Assembly (NCBI GenBank): GCA_034670405.1
Contig: JAXDDX010000005.1
Span: forward strand, 7,976,001 to 8,040,000
Source of the DNA: Hoplostethus atlanticus
Taxonomy: Eukaryota > Chordata > Actinopteri > Trachichthyiformes > Trachichthyidae
Reading direction: 5' to 3'
Length of the DNA stretch: 64,000 bases
Made by a program: the position numbers and the translations under genes
Shown: in pieces, positions 34,817-46,897 of the stretch
Layout of the letters: the number at the start of each line of letters is the position of its first letter
Numbering within the stretch: the stretch's first letter is position 1
Notes under the pieces: model-generated
Seen by the model: only the letters and a program-made list of their open reading frames with translations
Told to the model about the DNA's origin: nothing
Databases searched by the model: none

Positions 34817-36269
34817 CTGTGTGCAACGCCAGAGAGGCCCATAAAAAAGCACTTCCCCTCTAATTGAGGATGGTATCATTCCCTCCCTGTTAAAAACAAA
34901 CAGAGCAGGGAGAGGGAGAAAGCGAGAAAGAGAGAGAGATCTCGTACCACCTGAGGTCTGTGTGTGCGTGCTGGCCTGCTAACCATGAGTAAACACAGTA
35001 AATGGTTGTGACTGTAAAAGCTTAAGTTCGGCTGCCCTTTCTCACGAGGAGGGAGTAACCGAGCCCCGTCCGAACCAGCCAACCAAGAGATTTTTTTTTT
35101 TTTGCGAAAAAGAAAGTTAGACAAGCAACTATGAATTCCAATTTCGCTCAATAATGGATTGGAAGTATCACCGTTGTGCTTTGTTCAAGTTGAAGTCATT
35201 TTCAGATATCCTTGGGTGGGTTTGTCTTACTGTAGCTTACCTGGTGCTTCTAAAAAAAAAAAAAAAAACACTGAATGTCAGCACTGCTCTGACACACATT
35301 CCTTTACAGCATTGGTGGTTTTGGGCAAACCTGGCCTCGCGGGGGCCTCAGCGCTCTCAGCCACTGACCGGCCAGTGTTCTTCAAGTACAGTAGGCCTAT
35401 ATTTCAGGATTATTCTCCTCTGGAAACATCAAGCCTTCAAACTACTGACACCTGTGTTTAATTCTATTTACGTGAGAGCTGCCCATTCAATTCTATTTAA
35501 TGCTACATGAAGCCGCCTCATTGTGCAATGTTTACACCAATACAAGGGAACACGGGGCCCCATTGTGCCTGGTCCTGGCCCTATAGCTTGCGAACTGAGT
35601 TATACCACCGGCTGGGCCAGAGTGCCCCATTAGCTTAATGGCCGTCTAGGATTTCACAGGGGATGCATTGCTGTTATGGCTGAGAGCTTTGCGTTTCCCT
35701 TTTTATGGCTCCTTCGGATTCACAACACCCAGAAATAGGGGTTAGGGAGGAGGGAGGAGAGGAGGAGGAAGAGGCGGAGAAAACAAAACAAAACAAACAT
35801 AGAGGCAACTTTACACCAGCTGGGGCCAGGCTAGGGCAGACTAGCTGGGGAGGGAGGGATGGTGAGAGGATGGGTGAGAGGAAGAGGAGGGAGGCAAAAA
35901 GGGACAAAACAATGTGAGTGAGTGACAAAAATGTGAATGTGACAGAACGATTTCAGAGACAAAACAATAGAAGGGGTTGCTTGTCACAGTGTCTGTCTAA
36001 GTATTTCTCTTGGGCATTAAGTAACTTAACAACTGATGTCTTGATCCGCTTTCCGATTGCTTTGACCTTTGGCCTCAGTGACTTCTCCAGCTGGTCAAGA
36101 ACCAATAGGAATGGAGGGTCAAGTTCCACTTCGGGCCAACTGGTCACCTTTTGCTTTGTTTGACTTTCACTGACATCAAAGGCCAACATGGAAACAAGCC
36201 AGTGACTTCATCGTCTTGTCCTTAACAAATGTCCCACTGGCAACTAAACTAAACTAACTAAAATAACTT
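34814..36269. other. unannotated non-coding stretch
   Basis: T11 and A15 runs near 35091 and 35254. Purine-rich 35730-35790 and 35840-35905. 35530-35680 is balanced with a 'CATTAGCTTAATGG' core. No gene recognised. Confidence 0.45.
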
Positions 36270-36412
36270 TCGTTGTTCATTCTTTCCTTCCGTCCATCCT
36301 TCCTTCCTTTCTACCTACATTTGATTGTTTGTTCCCTCCCTCCTTCCTCCTTTATTCCTTCGTTCCTCCGTTCATTCCTTCCTCCCTTCTTTCCTTCCTT
36401 CCGTCCATAAGG
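36270..36412. repeat. degenerate (TTCC)n tetranucleotide tract
   Basis: TTCC/TCCT/TTCG units over about 140 bp. It forms the left border of the microsatellite-poor block. Confidence 0.88.
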
Positions 36413-37061
36413 TAGCGGAGGTATGCACACCAAAAGAGAAGCCAAGTCAAAATAGATCAAATAGATCAAAACATGTACAAGAGTACGATAAATGAACCAT
36501 TCTCTCATCCTTTGTCAATAACCTTTTATTAAAACACTGCGATTCATCCATTTTCGGGCCCAGAAGGAATGTAGAATTGATAGCTGATACCTTTGTGGAC
36601 AGACATTGATCAATAGCTCCATTATACACCAGCATTCCTTTTTCATGAATACCACTCGGCACGTTCTAGTTCGTTAACTGCAAGCAGGCATTCGGATGCC
36701 GTATACGCTAAAAGCTATACATTTAATCTCTGACTATAAGGATCTAATACATACATTCTTTACAATGTGGTTTGATGCTTTTACAGAACACTGTGCTTGA
36801 GTGACCATCGAATGTATACGGTTAAATGCCAATTAAGCTTGAATTAAGGACCAACAGTATAATACCTGCTATATTGGGCACAGAGTCAACGCTATTGAGA
36901 CTAACCTCCCATGACATACGGTTGTCCTATAATACAAAGTAACGGGATGCTGTTATAGGGCGCTGTGGTTTGTGAACTCGGTAACTGGCCATCTGTTTGG
37001 CATTAAGGGAAAAGCATTAGGATGAATTGACTTTTATATGAAGATGAGTAAGGGAGCAGAG

Positions 37062-37454
37062 TCATACTAAAGGATGACTTATGTCCTCGCAGGATGGGGA
37101 AAAGGAATATGCCAACGACCATCTTAATGCTTTTTCCATTTCTTTTTCATCCCCTATCAGGAGGCATACCTGGATAATAATTAACTCAACTTGTATTGAA
37201 TATGGGTTGAAAAAGGAAAACATAAAGGTATGATGTGATCCTAATAGCTGCTGTACCAGCAACGACAAGCGTCCTAATATGTTGCGTTCACAGACTACTT
37301 TTGATTGCTTCCAAGATAATTCCAGGTCAGAGACTGCCTGCATGTACTCATCCCCCAACATTGTTGAGTATATGGGGGCCAGTGACACAATTATAGCTCT
37401 CCTGACATAGTCCCTGAGATGCCCTGGGGTTTCTGATAGCATCTGAATGATCAT
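37062..37454 (-). other. 130-codon open frame, unrecognised
   Basis: The longest open frame here that does not consist of a simple repeat. It has mixed composition with aliphatic stretches and reads away from a second minus-strand frame (37858-38127, 89 codons). No domain or motif is recognised and there are no splice sites of note. It may be a relic of a mobile element or chance. Confidence 0.15.
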
Positions 37455-37462
37455 GTAGTCTT

Positions 37463-37557
37463 ATTTCTGTCCCTGTGAGGAATGAAATGGTCATTTTTTA
37501 CTCTGTCACACAGTAACTTTAAGATGTTACATTCATTTTCCTCACTGGGACAGAAAT
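37463..37557. repeat. imperfect hairpin
   Basis: 'ATTTCTGTCCCTGTGAGGAA' (37463-37482) pairs with its near-complement ending at 37557 (one mismatch in the first 19 bp), with an inner GTAAC/GTTAC pair. Confidence 0.8.
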
Positions 37558-37765
37558 CAGGTGGTTGATATTAGTTTTTCATTTCAATTACAGTCATTTA
37601 AGGCCACAGGCACACAGATGACTATCGGGCCGATTAGCACCATATTTGGACATCTTGACATCAGTTCAGGAATCCCTGACCTGAGGCTTGGTTGGGACTG
37701 ATGGTCCGATCAGATTATCTAGTAGTGTGAAGAGTTTACCGATTCAATCTGAACCACACCGATCG

Positions 37766-37800
37766 TTTTATATTGATATTTTATATTGATATTTTATACT
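37766..37800. repeat. 13-bp tandem repeat, about 2.7 copies
   Basis: Unit TTTTATATTGATA in tandem. Confidence 0.9.
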
Positions 37801-39115
37801 GAAGTGTGTGGGGACCAATGAGAGTGCATTTTACCTGCGAGGTGAGGTGGAAGAATTCTATATTATAAAAATATTTATTGATAATAATTTGGGAACTCCT
37901 GTCCTACAATGAATCCAAGTACCATTTCCTTCTTTCTGATTAATCCTGCTCACCTCCAGCTCTACTGAAAAGTGCACAGCCCATGTTGACCGGATCTCTC
38001 CAGCCACAGCTTTACCCAAATTCTCTTTGTGTTTAGTTATTTGCTTTTTGAGTGCAAATTTAATGTCCTTATTAATACATATTAATTCACGTTGGATCGT
38101 GCAAATTCCCGTAAGATTAGAGATCACGGGATTCAGGATAATCTCAGTGTGTGATACCCCGTTCTTGTCTAATTGTCTCTCTAACTAAGAGACAAAGCAA
38201 CCTATCCGCCACAATGCGTGTCCTCTAGAGCGTCCCCAGCTCCAAGCTGGGTTTTTTTCATCATGACTCCATCAGATGGAGATCATACTTGGGAGCCCAA
38301 CCCAAGGTTAGGAAAGCCTGTTGAAGTGTGAAATTGTTTGAAGATTTTCTGAAGAATTGAGATTGAGGTGTGCCAAGATATGAGAAATGCTGGTCATTCA
38401 ATATGGGATGGAAGAAAGCTGTTCATCCTTCTAATATATGGTATGGCCATAAAGGAAGAGGACCCACTTCAACTTGTTTGTGCCAAAACGAGCTTCCTAA
38501 GACGTCTTAAAACGAAGGCTACAGTGAACTATTTATGTGGGCATCTGCTGATGATTAAGGACATATAACTGATTTATCGCTCAACAATTATACAAAGAGG
38601 ATGGGACTGGATGAGGAAAAGTTATTAATGCAGATGAGATGATACTAAAGGAAGGGCAGCCCCCTTGTCTTCGTCATATTCAGCTCTTTGGGCCAGGAGC
38701 ATTTTTCACATACGTATTGTCACTAACTGGCTTTGATATATGTAGCATGGGGCACTGTGGTTATTGAACTTTAGTGAGCATCTGCTTGTCATTGAGAAGA
38801 TGTGACTGTGATTCATGACTGAGCTTTAACATCAAGACATGGGCGAGGCTAAGGGATGACATCAGGGAACAATAATAAGAAGGGAAAAGGATCCAGTGGT
38901 ATTTTATCATATTTACCTATTTGGGCCAAGGCCAGCGTTTTCACTTTTTGTGGCGATATTCCCATGACGTATATATCCTATGACACAGCTTAGCACAGGG
39001 CACTGTAATTAGTGAACTTTCATTGTGAATATCTGCAATGGCAGAAACCTTTATGGCAAGATGAGGTCAAGATTGTGGAGGGAATCTCATTAAGGGAGAG
39101 GGATGACTTGTCAGT

Positions 39116-41649
39116 TGTACTTTGTCAATTTTATCTACTGACTCACTTGAACTGTGGAGTATTAGGCTGTTAGCCATTAGGAGATGTTATTATACCACAG
39201 CCATAATTCAATACATACTATAGGATCTATATATCTGACAGAATTGATATTTTATGAAGCTTTTGCGAAAGGAACAATCCTGGAATTAAACTAACAGCCA
39301 AGGTCGCATTGCTCTAGTGAGCCAAAAGGATAAACTTAAGGAATCTCAAGATCACTGGCAGTTTCAAAGATGTTGCCATGTGAAAAGCTGGAAAAATGAC
39401 TGTTATTTGGGTGTTTAATTTATTTATTTTACTTGAACTGAAAGTGTCCTTTATGTGCTGTAGTAACTTCCATGAACCTAGAGCTCAGGAACCTATCCGA
39501 TCCCAAGAGGACAAGGGCACAAATGGGGAAATTCTTGCTTTCAAGGTTTTCAGCTGACAGATCATATCATATCATATCATATCATATATGATGGCACATT
39601 GAGAAAGCGGGGGGCTCAAATTAAATCAATGCATCCCATGTGTCAACTATGCAATTTATAGAAAATAATAATTTTCACTGATGACAATTCACCTGCTTCC
39701 TCTCACCCTATTTTAATCTTAACAAACTGCCAAGTGTCTGTAGAGTATGACAACTGAAAGTGTGGTAATTCAACTTATTTACAATAGAGCAAAAACCCAT
39801 TAGTTGCTCACACATTTTGGAAAGTGTATGTGTCTGAATGGATCTGCCAAAACAACTGGAGGAAGTATCTGCTGAGTCACTTCTTTTCCTTTAACAGAGA
39901 GCTGCTGTTTAAAGGTGACTGCACATCTGCATGTCCAAACACACCCTTTCACATACACACACACACACACACACATCCGTGAGTGTTTGTGAATGTTGGG
40001 GGGTGTCCAGCTGAAGACTACTCATGGTAGTATCCTAGGCTGTCAACTCTTGGCGTATCCAGAGGTTAGTCTTCTCTCCTTGTGTTTTAAGGCAACAACA
40101 CATGGCCAATAAGCCGTACAAATCCATTGTTGGTTTTGACCAGTTCTCACAGAGACAATTTAGCTGTTAACGTCATGGGTCAGGTCAGCACTTCAGTGTC
40201 TGCACTGCTACAGGGACAGATGGAGGTCCACCCACTTGATACTGCTCTATAGGAAGTCAATAGTGCCCACTTGAACTCTCAATGATTGACTTTACAGTAA
40301 GTGCCCTCCTCCTCTTCCTTCTGTTCATCATTGGCTCTTTCCTTCTAAACTGCAGTCCATCCTGTCTGTCTAGTTTATACATCTATTGTCTAGAATTAGA
40401 AAGACCATTGTGATAGTAAATAGCCATAAATGGCTAGAGTCACATGCAGCCCACTTACTCAAGTTGACTTAAGTCTTGGATATCAGCACAAGACAGAACT
40501 GTACCTAGATCCAGTGAATAACACCACTGGTTTGTCACTTGAGAGAAGGCATGAGTGTGGAAAGCATTGTACAGAATAACATTTAGACAGATTTTGTCAA
40601 GATAGGGTACAGCTCACCAACTGCTTGGATTAAGTATGTCACTTATGGTCAAAATAACAGATGTGGTACAGTTCAGTGGAAATGCATTGTGACGCATCGC
40701 ACCATGGATTGGGTTAATACTCAGTTTTGCTTGGCTGGAAGTTGTCCGCACTTTTCCAAAAGATGGACACAACAAAACTGTTTTAGCACCTTTGATGCAT
40801 TAACAAGGTTTGAGAGTTGTCTGACAAAATGATTTCAACAATTTTGTGAAGCCGCCTTCAAAAAAGCCAAAGTGAGACATGTTGCGTATTACTTGTGACA
40901 GATTCATATTACAGGACATATTCATTACCACACTAAAGGTTTTGGGCACTGAATCAAAACCTTTGCACATTGTGCTTATTTAGGAAGAAATAATCTGGAA
41001 ACCAAATTCTCTGTCAGAGGATTGGCTGCATCATATTTGTGGTATTTCAGGTATTTTGAGAAACCTGTTTTCTTTTTGTTCCTGTAGGGGCCAAATACAT
41101 CATGAACACAGCATGTTAATCACAGTTAATGTCAAACCTGACTGTCTACATTTCCTGAGCATATTGCCTGTGCATCATGTCCTTAAGGAAAAGATGAGCT
41201 CAGTGTCACAAATAACCATTTATCTCCCGCCACCATCCAGTAAGAGGCAGGGCAGCCAGTGCCGCCCTATCAGACTGGCACTCTTGACCCTGCGTGACTT
41301 TCTTGGAGTACCAGTACCTCTGGCCAATAGCCGGGACAGCTTAGACCACTTAACCCAGTCTGCAACAAGAGAGGTGAAAGAGAGGTATCGACAGAATTAC
41401 AGTAATCTGATTACAAAAATGGTAGCTGGAATCAAAACAGTGATCACGTTATTTTAAAATAGTTTATTCCTCAGGAGAGAATAGCAATTTGACTGATTCT
41501 GCAAAAAGGAGAGGAAAGGGAAGAGCGGATGGAGGGATCTGGATATAATGGAGTGATGAGAGGCGTGTTATAATAACCAGACCTGTTCGAGAACCTTTGT
41601 TCCATTCTAACTATGTTCCTTATCCTTGTTTGCTCATTCAATATATTTG
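39116..41649. other. microsatellite-poor non-coding stretch
   Basis: Only (ATATC)n at 39561-39588 and (AC)9 at 39957-39975 are simple repeats. A 133-codon plus-strand frame (41056-41457) has no recognisable domain. Confidence 0.45.
39561..39588. repeat. (ATATC)n pentanucleotide repeat
   Basis: About five ATCAT/ATATC units. Confidence 0.92.
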
Positions 41650-41804
41650 CGTTCCTTACTTCTCTCTCCGTACCTCCCTTCCTACTTCCTTCGTTCCTTT
41701 CTTCCTTTCTCCATCTCAACTACTTTTTTTCTCCCCTACTTTCTTCAGTGCCTTTGTTCCCTTCTCGACCACTTTCATTCCCTGTCCATTCATCCTCCAT
41801 CCAT

Positions 41805-41854
<50 letters not shown>
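41650..41854. repeat. pyrimidine-rich strand ending in (CT)21
   Basis: The plus strand is mostly C and T over 200 bp, ending in a pure CT array at 41813-41854. Confidence 0.9.
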
Positions 41855-41857
<3 letters not shown>

Positions 41858-41975
41858 CTCCTTGGCCTCCAGCTCACTACCCTGACACCTCACCATCAGG
41901 GAGCTGGTCTAATCTTTTTGACCTGCCACATCCTCCACAGACTCTTCCGCTAGCTTAAGTAAGGGCTCTACTACA

Positions 41976-41978
<3 letters not shown>

Positions 41979-42050
<72 letters not shown>
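41979..42050. repeat. (TG)36 microsatellite, longest pure dinucleotide run here
   Basis: A 72-bp uninterrupted TG run, then degenerate TG to 42082. Confidence 0.98.
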
Positions 42051-42054
<4 letters not shown>

Positions 42055-42082
42055 CGGGTGTGCGTGTGTGTGTATGTGTGTG

Positions 42083-42690
42083 GGGGTGCATGCATTATGA
42101 TACTTACATGTGTCTGTCTGTGTTTGTGTGTGCAGTGGCCTGTTTGCTAGCTTCCCAGGGTCATTGAGCTCTTGGTCATCTAAACAACATCACAAAAGAT
42201 CAGCCTGTTCTCCCTTTGAACAGCCTGTGTAGGATACACACTAAAATTCAGTCTAACTAATAATGTCAATTTAACGTCTTAAAAAAGTCAACGTGAGTTT
42301 AAATCAATTCAAAATCTCCAGCTGACTGACTGAAGTTATTTTATTACTTTGACTATGTGAAGTATACTTTACGTTTCCTGGTTTATTGTAATAATTAGGT
42401 ACAATAACTTGCATTTATTTATATAAATCAGTAGTGATAATGGTAGGCGTGCCCTGCAAGTTAACCCATATTTTTTTATTTTTTTATTATGTTTTTGTTT
42501 GTTCAGTCCAATACCTTTAAAGTACATATAAAGTTATTGCAAGTTAAACCTCAGACATGTACAAATGAAAAAATAGATAATAATTAGCTATTAAATGATA
42601 AGTGAGAGACAGAAAAATAAATAATTACTATAAAGCAAAGAGCAAGAGAGAGAGAGAGGGAGAGAAAGCCATTTGAGTTAACCACGGACT

Positions 42691-42691
<1 letters not shown>
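42083..42691. other. AT-rich non-coding stretch
   Basis: A/T-rich sequence (42250-42640) with a (GA)n patch at 42645-42665. No element recognised. Confidence 0.45.

Positions 42692-42728
<37 letters not shown>
42692..42728. repeat. (GT)18 microsatellite
   Basis: A GT run. Confidence 0.96.
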
Positions 42729-42730
<2 letters not shown>

Positions 42731-42861
42731 ACGAGCCAGGCTATGTTGTGATTTATGAGCTGAGAGCAAATTCTATCTCTAACTGACTTTTACACTTTGT
42801 CACTAGTGATTAACGAGCAGGTCACACACTTTTGCCCCTGAATGAGTTAAATCTCCTCCAT

Positions 42862-43050
42862 ACACACACACATGCACACACACACACACACACACACTCT
42901 TTCACCTATGCACACACGTACACACGACGACATTGTCTCCTCTCACATAACCATACACATACACACAAACGAACGCAGAAACACACCGAAATCTAGACAC
43001 ATGCACTCTCCCCACCCCGTACACACACACATCCACACGCACACACACTT
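42862..43050. repeat. AC-rich region
   Basis: (AC)n at 42862-42897 followed by degenerate ACAC-rich DNA. Confidence 0.9.
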
Positions 43051-44029
43051 CTCACTCATTACCCAGAACTCTCTTACCCCCCAAGCCACCATCCATTGAC
43101 AGGCGCTCGCCCCGACTTCTCTCTGACACGTCCCCGGGGTCAAAGGCCACCTCAGTAGTGTGAAGAGCAAGGAGGGGTTCAGGGGCCCACGGTGGGGCAG
43201 GCGGGGGTGTAGATTGGGGAGTGCAGCCATATTCCTTTTGGTTCCTCGTGGAGCAAAGGGCCAGGGGGACTGGAAAGGGGGCACATTGTTGAAGAATACT
43301 TGTGATAATGATGTTATTTGGGCACTCGCAGGGCCTGCTCGGCAGCTGTTGACAGTAATGATGTAGTGCGTGTGTGTAAGTGTGTGTGTGTGTGTGTGTG
43401 TGTACGTAATTAATGATTCTCCGAGCTCTCCTACATACCAGCTGCTGACTGAGGCAGGAAGTGGATGATTGATGGGAATTATTGATACCTCTCTCCCTCA
43501 TATAGACATACATGTAACAGCGCCATATTACCCAGAATCCTTGATAGGGGTTTTCAGTTTGTTTTTTTTCCCGCCTCATTACAAATGGACTCATCAGTCA
43601 TTGGTGAAGGAATGTCAATACCCTACTATGTTTTACGTTACCATCTTCCATATGCTGTATTTCTTCCTCCTACTTGGTAACATCAGCAAATTCAGGTTTT
43701 TTTTGGGGGGGTGGGGTTCGGTCAAAAGCCAAAGAAACAAAGATTGACGTGCAAAACTGTTTGATCTGTCTGCTCATGTGAACAACTGCTCCAACATTTA
43801 GACATTTTACCAGCAAACAGGATCTGATGTAACTGTTATTGATTGTACGCACCCATATCGAAACGTGGCTCGGACAACATCAAAAGGTTGTTGGGTGAGA
43901 GTGGGTATGTGATGTCAAGTGGGCACCTCTCATCACCTCTCTCAGGTTTCATTGAATCAGCAGGATGCTAAACAGTAAATTCTGGTGATAATCATCGCTC
44001 TCCACGTCCGCTGCCAACTAATCAGACCC
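43051..44029. other. unannotated non-coding stretch
   Basis: (GT)n at 43381-43403. 43080-43300 is GC-rich. No gene recognised. Confidence 0.45.
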
Positions 44030-44115
44030 AGAGTTGGGTAGTAACGTGTTGCAGTTCTATTCATATTTTTAGATAGTGTAACAAATTAGTATTTCAGTTT
44101 CAGTTAAAAGTTACC
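44030..44115 (+). mobile_element. possible hAT-type terminal fragment
   Basis: 'CAGAGTTGGGTAGTAACGTG' (from 44030) matches the start of a frequent fish hAT-type terminal sequence (CAGAGNTGGGTAGTAACG). 'AGTTAAAAGTTAC' follows. No matching right end is visible nearby. Confidence 0.42.
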
Positions 44116-44282
44116 TTTGTTATCAACCGTTCTAAAACCCAGACTGAAGTTGAATCATCCAAAAAGGAGGATAAAGGAGGATGACGTAGCCATAGTTACG
44201 TCATCATGTGATACATAAACTCCTATCTATCTCTAATCATGAGATGGGTTTCCATACATCCATACTTCCAGCTGGTATCCTC

Positions 44283-44560
44283 TCTCTACTGCCAGACCCA
44301 CTGGCTGCTCTTTTGAGCTGCTTCAGAAGCCAACTGTGTGGCTTGACATAAGCCCTGACCACAAATCCCTAACTGTCTGAGTAAACGGGTAGTGGATGTG
44401 GCTACAGAGCTATGACACCCAACGTCCTTTACCTTGGGTTTCCAGCCTTGTTCTTCAGCCTCAGCCACAGGTATCAACGCCTCTTCTTTTCATATGCCTC
44501 ATCACTGCCCCTTACCAGGGTCTTAGGCTTTGTCTGTTCACATTTCCCAATCCCTAGCAT
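44283..44560 (-). pseudogene. LINE (non-LTR retrotransposon) protein fragment, frameshifted
   Basis: On the minus strand the frame reads SDEAYEKKR, then after a frame change near 44480 EAEEQGWKPKVKDVGC, ATSTTRLLRQLGICGQG and SEAAQKSSQWVWQ before a stop. This order (YE-RKR, GW, VGCRGF-like, STTRLL-LG, AAE-SSQWLW) is one I recognise from the C-terminal part of fish LINE-encoded reverse-transcriptase proteins. The family is not assigned. The fragment covers roughly the last 80-90 residues. The rest of the element is missing or unrecognisable, so it is inactive. The coordinates cover the readable part only. Confidence 0.7.
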
Positions 44561-45300
44561 CCCCTAACTGCTCTGACTCATGCCTGCTCGCTTAAAAATT
44601 GTTCTCATATTGCTCAACTTCACAAAGAAAGCCAATTTGATGCACAGGGTTCTCTCTCCAAAAGTGTAAAGAATTAATCTCTGTAAAGTGCATTGACCCT
44701 TTGCAAAACACTATCTTTGCATCTTGACAGGATACGTCTAGGCGTTGCAGGACAGGACATGTGGGATCTTCATCTAACTGGGTTTTGTGCCAAGACCAGA
44801 GCCTCCATGAGGCTGTTACACTTGCCCAACAATGCTGCTTCTTTATTTTTCCATTTCCAACCACGATGCAAGATAAATATAACATGCATTTTACATTCCA
44901 CAGGCCAAGAACTGTAAAGCTTTTGTCAATCAAAAATCAATCAATCTAGTAGCAGAGCAGAACATTCAGAGGAAATGTTTTTTCATCACTCCACCACCAC
45001 TGCTTTCAAGCCATTTTGCCAATAGTTACAACCATCAATAATCTTCCATTATACTTCATTATACACCCATGTATCACATCTTCTACTTAAACAAGTACAT
45101 TGTGCAGTATATGATATTCAATTAATTAAATTCCTGTTATTTAAGTTGTATTTACATTCATCATAAGGTGGCCCCTGGTGATACTGCATGCTGGGAGTAG
45201 TTAGTTTCTTTTTCTCTTCGTATCTAAGGAAGGCTACATGCAGAGGCTGGCTTTTGACTTGGTCTGGGCTCAGAGGTTCACAACCACCCAGGTCAGCACC

Positions 45301-45307
<7 letters not shown>
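44561..45307. other. unannotated stretch downstream of the LINE relic
   Basis: A 113-codon minus-strand frame (44592-44933) may continue the LINE relic upstream, but it shows no motif that I can confirm. Confidence 0.3.

Positions 45308-45339
<32 letters not shown>
45308..45339. repeat. (GA)16 microsatellite
   Basis: A pure GA run. Purine-rich plus strand continues at 45400-45515. Confidence 0.96.
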
Positions 45340-45515
45340 AAAAAACCAACCAACCAACAAAACCACCTACTCTTATGTCCACACACCTTTGCATAGCTGC
45401 AAGAAAGAGATGGAAGGGTGGAAGAAACAGGAAAGAGTGAGAATGAGGAAAAAAATGAGAGACAGGGCAGAGGGTGAGCTAGAGGTGGAGGAGTGAGTGA
45501 TAGAGAGAGAGAGAA

Positions 45516-46031
45516 ACCGACAAAAAATAGATGAGTGTAAAACATCACCTGTGTTTATTCTCCAACACAGCCTGTCTGCAAACAGCTAGCAGGTCATAAA
45601 GGCTAAAGTCTCTGGCAAGCCAGGAGGATCCAAGAGATGTGATCCACATGAGGAGTTGGCAAAACAACTTAACACACAACCTCGTCTGAGGACCTGTACA
45701 GTGTCTTTTCAATGTCCCACAGATGGCAGGCTGAGGGGAAACAGCTTGTTTTTAGTTTTTAGTCGATTTAGTCGACAGAAACTTTATACAGATTATATTT
45801 ATGGAGAATTATTTTAATGCATTTTGGGAGGCCTTGGGAATTTCATGGCAATTTCAGTTCACAATTTCAATGGCAATGGAAGAGGCAATGGATTGAGCTA
45901 GTGTTTGCGGAGTAGGTAGAAATTAATTTCGAGCCTCTGGAGATTTAAATTAAATTGGTACCATTGTTTAAGTTCCATCTGTAGATGCATCTTTGTATTA
46001 CACATGAATACAGTTCAAATACAAATCCAAC
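45516..46031. other. unannotated non-coding stretch
   Basis: No recognised element. Confidence 0.45.
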
Positions 46032-46034
46032 TAA

Positions 46035-46251
46035 GGCTACGTCCACACTAAGCAGTTTAAATTGTTTTGGCATTTTAAACTGTTTTGGCCTCTTTCAAAA
46101 ACGATGACGTTTTACTGTCACTTGAACCGGCTTGAGCCATGGAAGGAAGTATACGTTTTTGGTGGTCTAGTGTAGATGGCGAGCTTTTTTCGAAAACGCT
46201 AGACCCAACAATGCCGTTTTCAAATTTAAATGGCTTAGTGTGGACGTAGTC
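46035..46251. mobile_element. 217-bp MITE, Harbinger-like
   Basis: The ends GGCTACGTCCACACTAAGC (left) and, read from the right, GACTACGTCCACACTAAGCC form TIRs of about 28 bp with few mismatches. Both sides are flanked by TAA (46032-46034 and 46252-46254), fitting the 3-bp TWA duplication of PIF/Harbinger elements. The interior has AAAACG-type repeats and no coding capacity. The TIR motif ACGTCCACACTAA is familiar from dispersed fish MITEs. hAT origin cannot be fully excluded. Confidence 0.78.
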
Positions 46252-46827
46252 TAAATGGAACACACATGAGTTGTGTTCTGGCTGTATTTGGCTTAATTTG
46301 TATCCCTTGTTGGCTGTACAATTTAGGGAAAATGCAACACTTTACTTGCTCAACTTTAAACTAATTGGCCCCTGATGCTATCCATATTAAATGCAACATA
46401 AAAACTCCTTTATGCACAAAGCATATTCAGGACTTGAGGTTGCAGACTACCATCATTAAAAAGTGATCAAGTTTAAGACAAGTACCTCCAGAATTAAGGA
46501 CACAGATTAACCCGCTCATCACTCTCAACTCAAGAGCCTGACTGTTCAGAGAGGCCTCGGTAGCTACAGTAAATCCAGCCAGTATTCAGTGTAATCTCTC
46601 TGTCTAGCAGACTGTCAACAGGCAGTCGGTGAAATCAGACATCAAATAGCCAGCAGTGATGTACGTCGGCTACATCTGTCTCAGCGTTGCCCACTGTTTA
46701 TTGTTTCATTTCTGCTTTATTTACTGTTGGCTTAATTATTTCCATGTTTGATCTCTTGAGGCATGTCGGGGGCAGGCATTTCGCTGATGTATCTACACGA
46801 TCACACGCGCCAAGGCCTGAGTGTGCG

Positions 46828-46828
<1 letters not shown>
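46252..46828. other. unannotated non-coding stretch
   Basis: No element recognised. TAATTATT and TTTATT cores near 46720-46740. Confidence 0.45.

Positions 46829-46860
<32 letters not shown>
46829..46860. repeat. (AC)n microsatellite
   Basis: An AC run, with further short AC runs to 46897. Confidence 0.95.
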
Positions 46861-46864
<4 letters not shown>

Positions 46865-46897
46865 CCTCCCTTATACATGCACACACTCACACACACC

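Larger units (their letters stand above)
36957..39115 (+). repeat. diverged units of about 245 bp (at least four)
   Basis: Each unit begins with a variant of GGGCACTGTRGTTAGTGAACT, has CATCTG about 20-30 bp later and an 'AAGGGATGAC'-like block about 100-115 bp later. Clear starts are at about 36957, 38749 and 38998, and a weaker one lies near 38517. In the last three the phase is 230-250 bp. 'TTTGGGCCAGGAGC'/'TTTGGGCCAAGGCCAGC' precedes two of them. Divergence is high, so this is an old tandem array or repeated insertions of one element. The interval 37.2-38.4 kb has no clear copies. Confidence 0.5.

Noticed and set aside
41056..41457. 133-codon plus-strand open frame with an upstream CTGTAG splice-like site
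   Set aside because: No domain, no matching 5' splice site context and no neighbouring exon.
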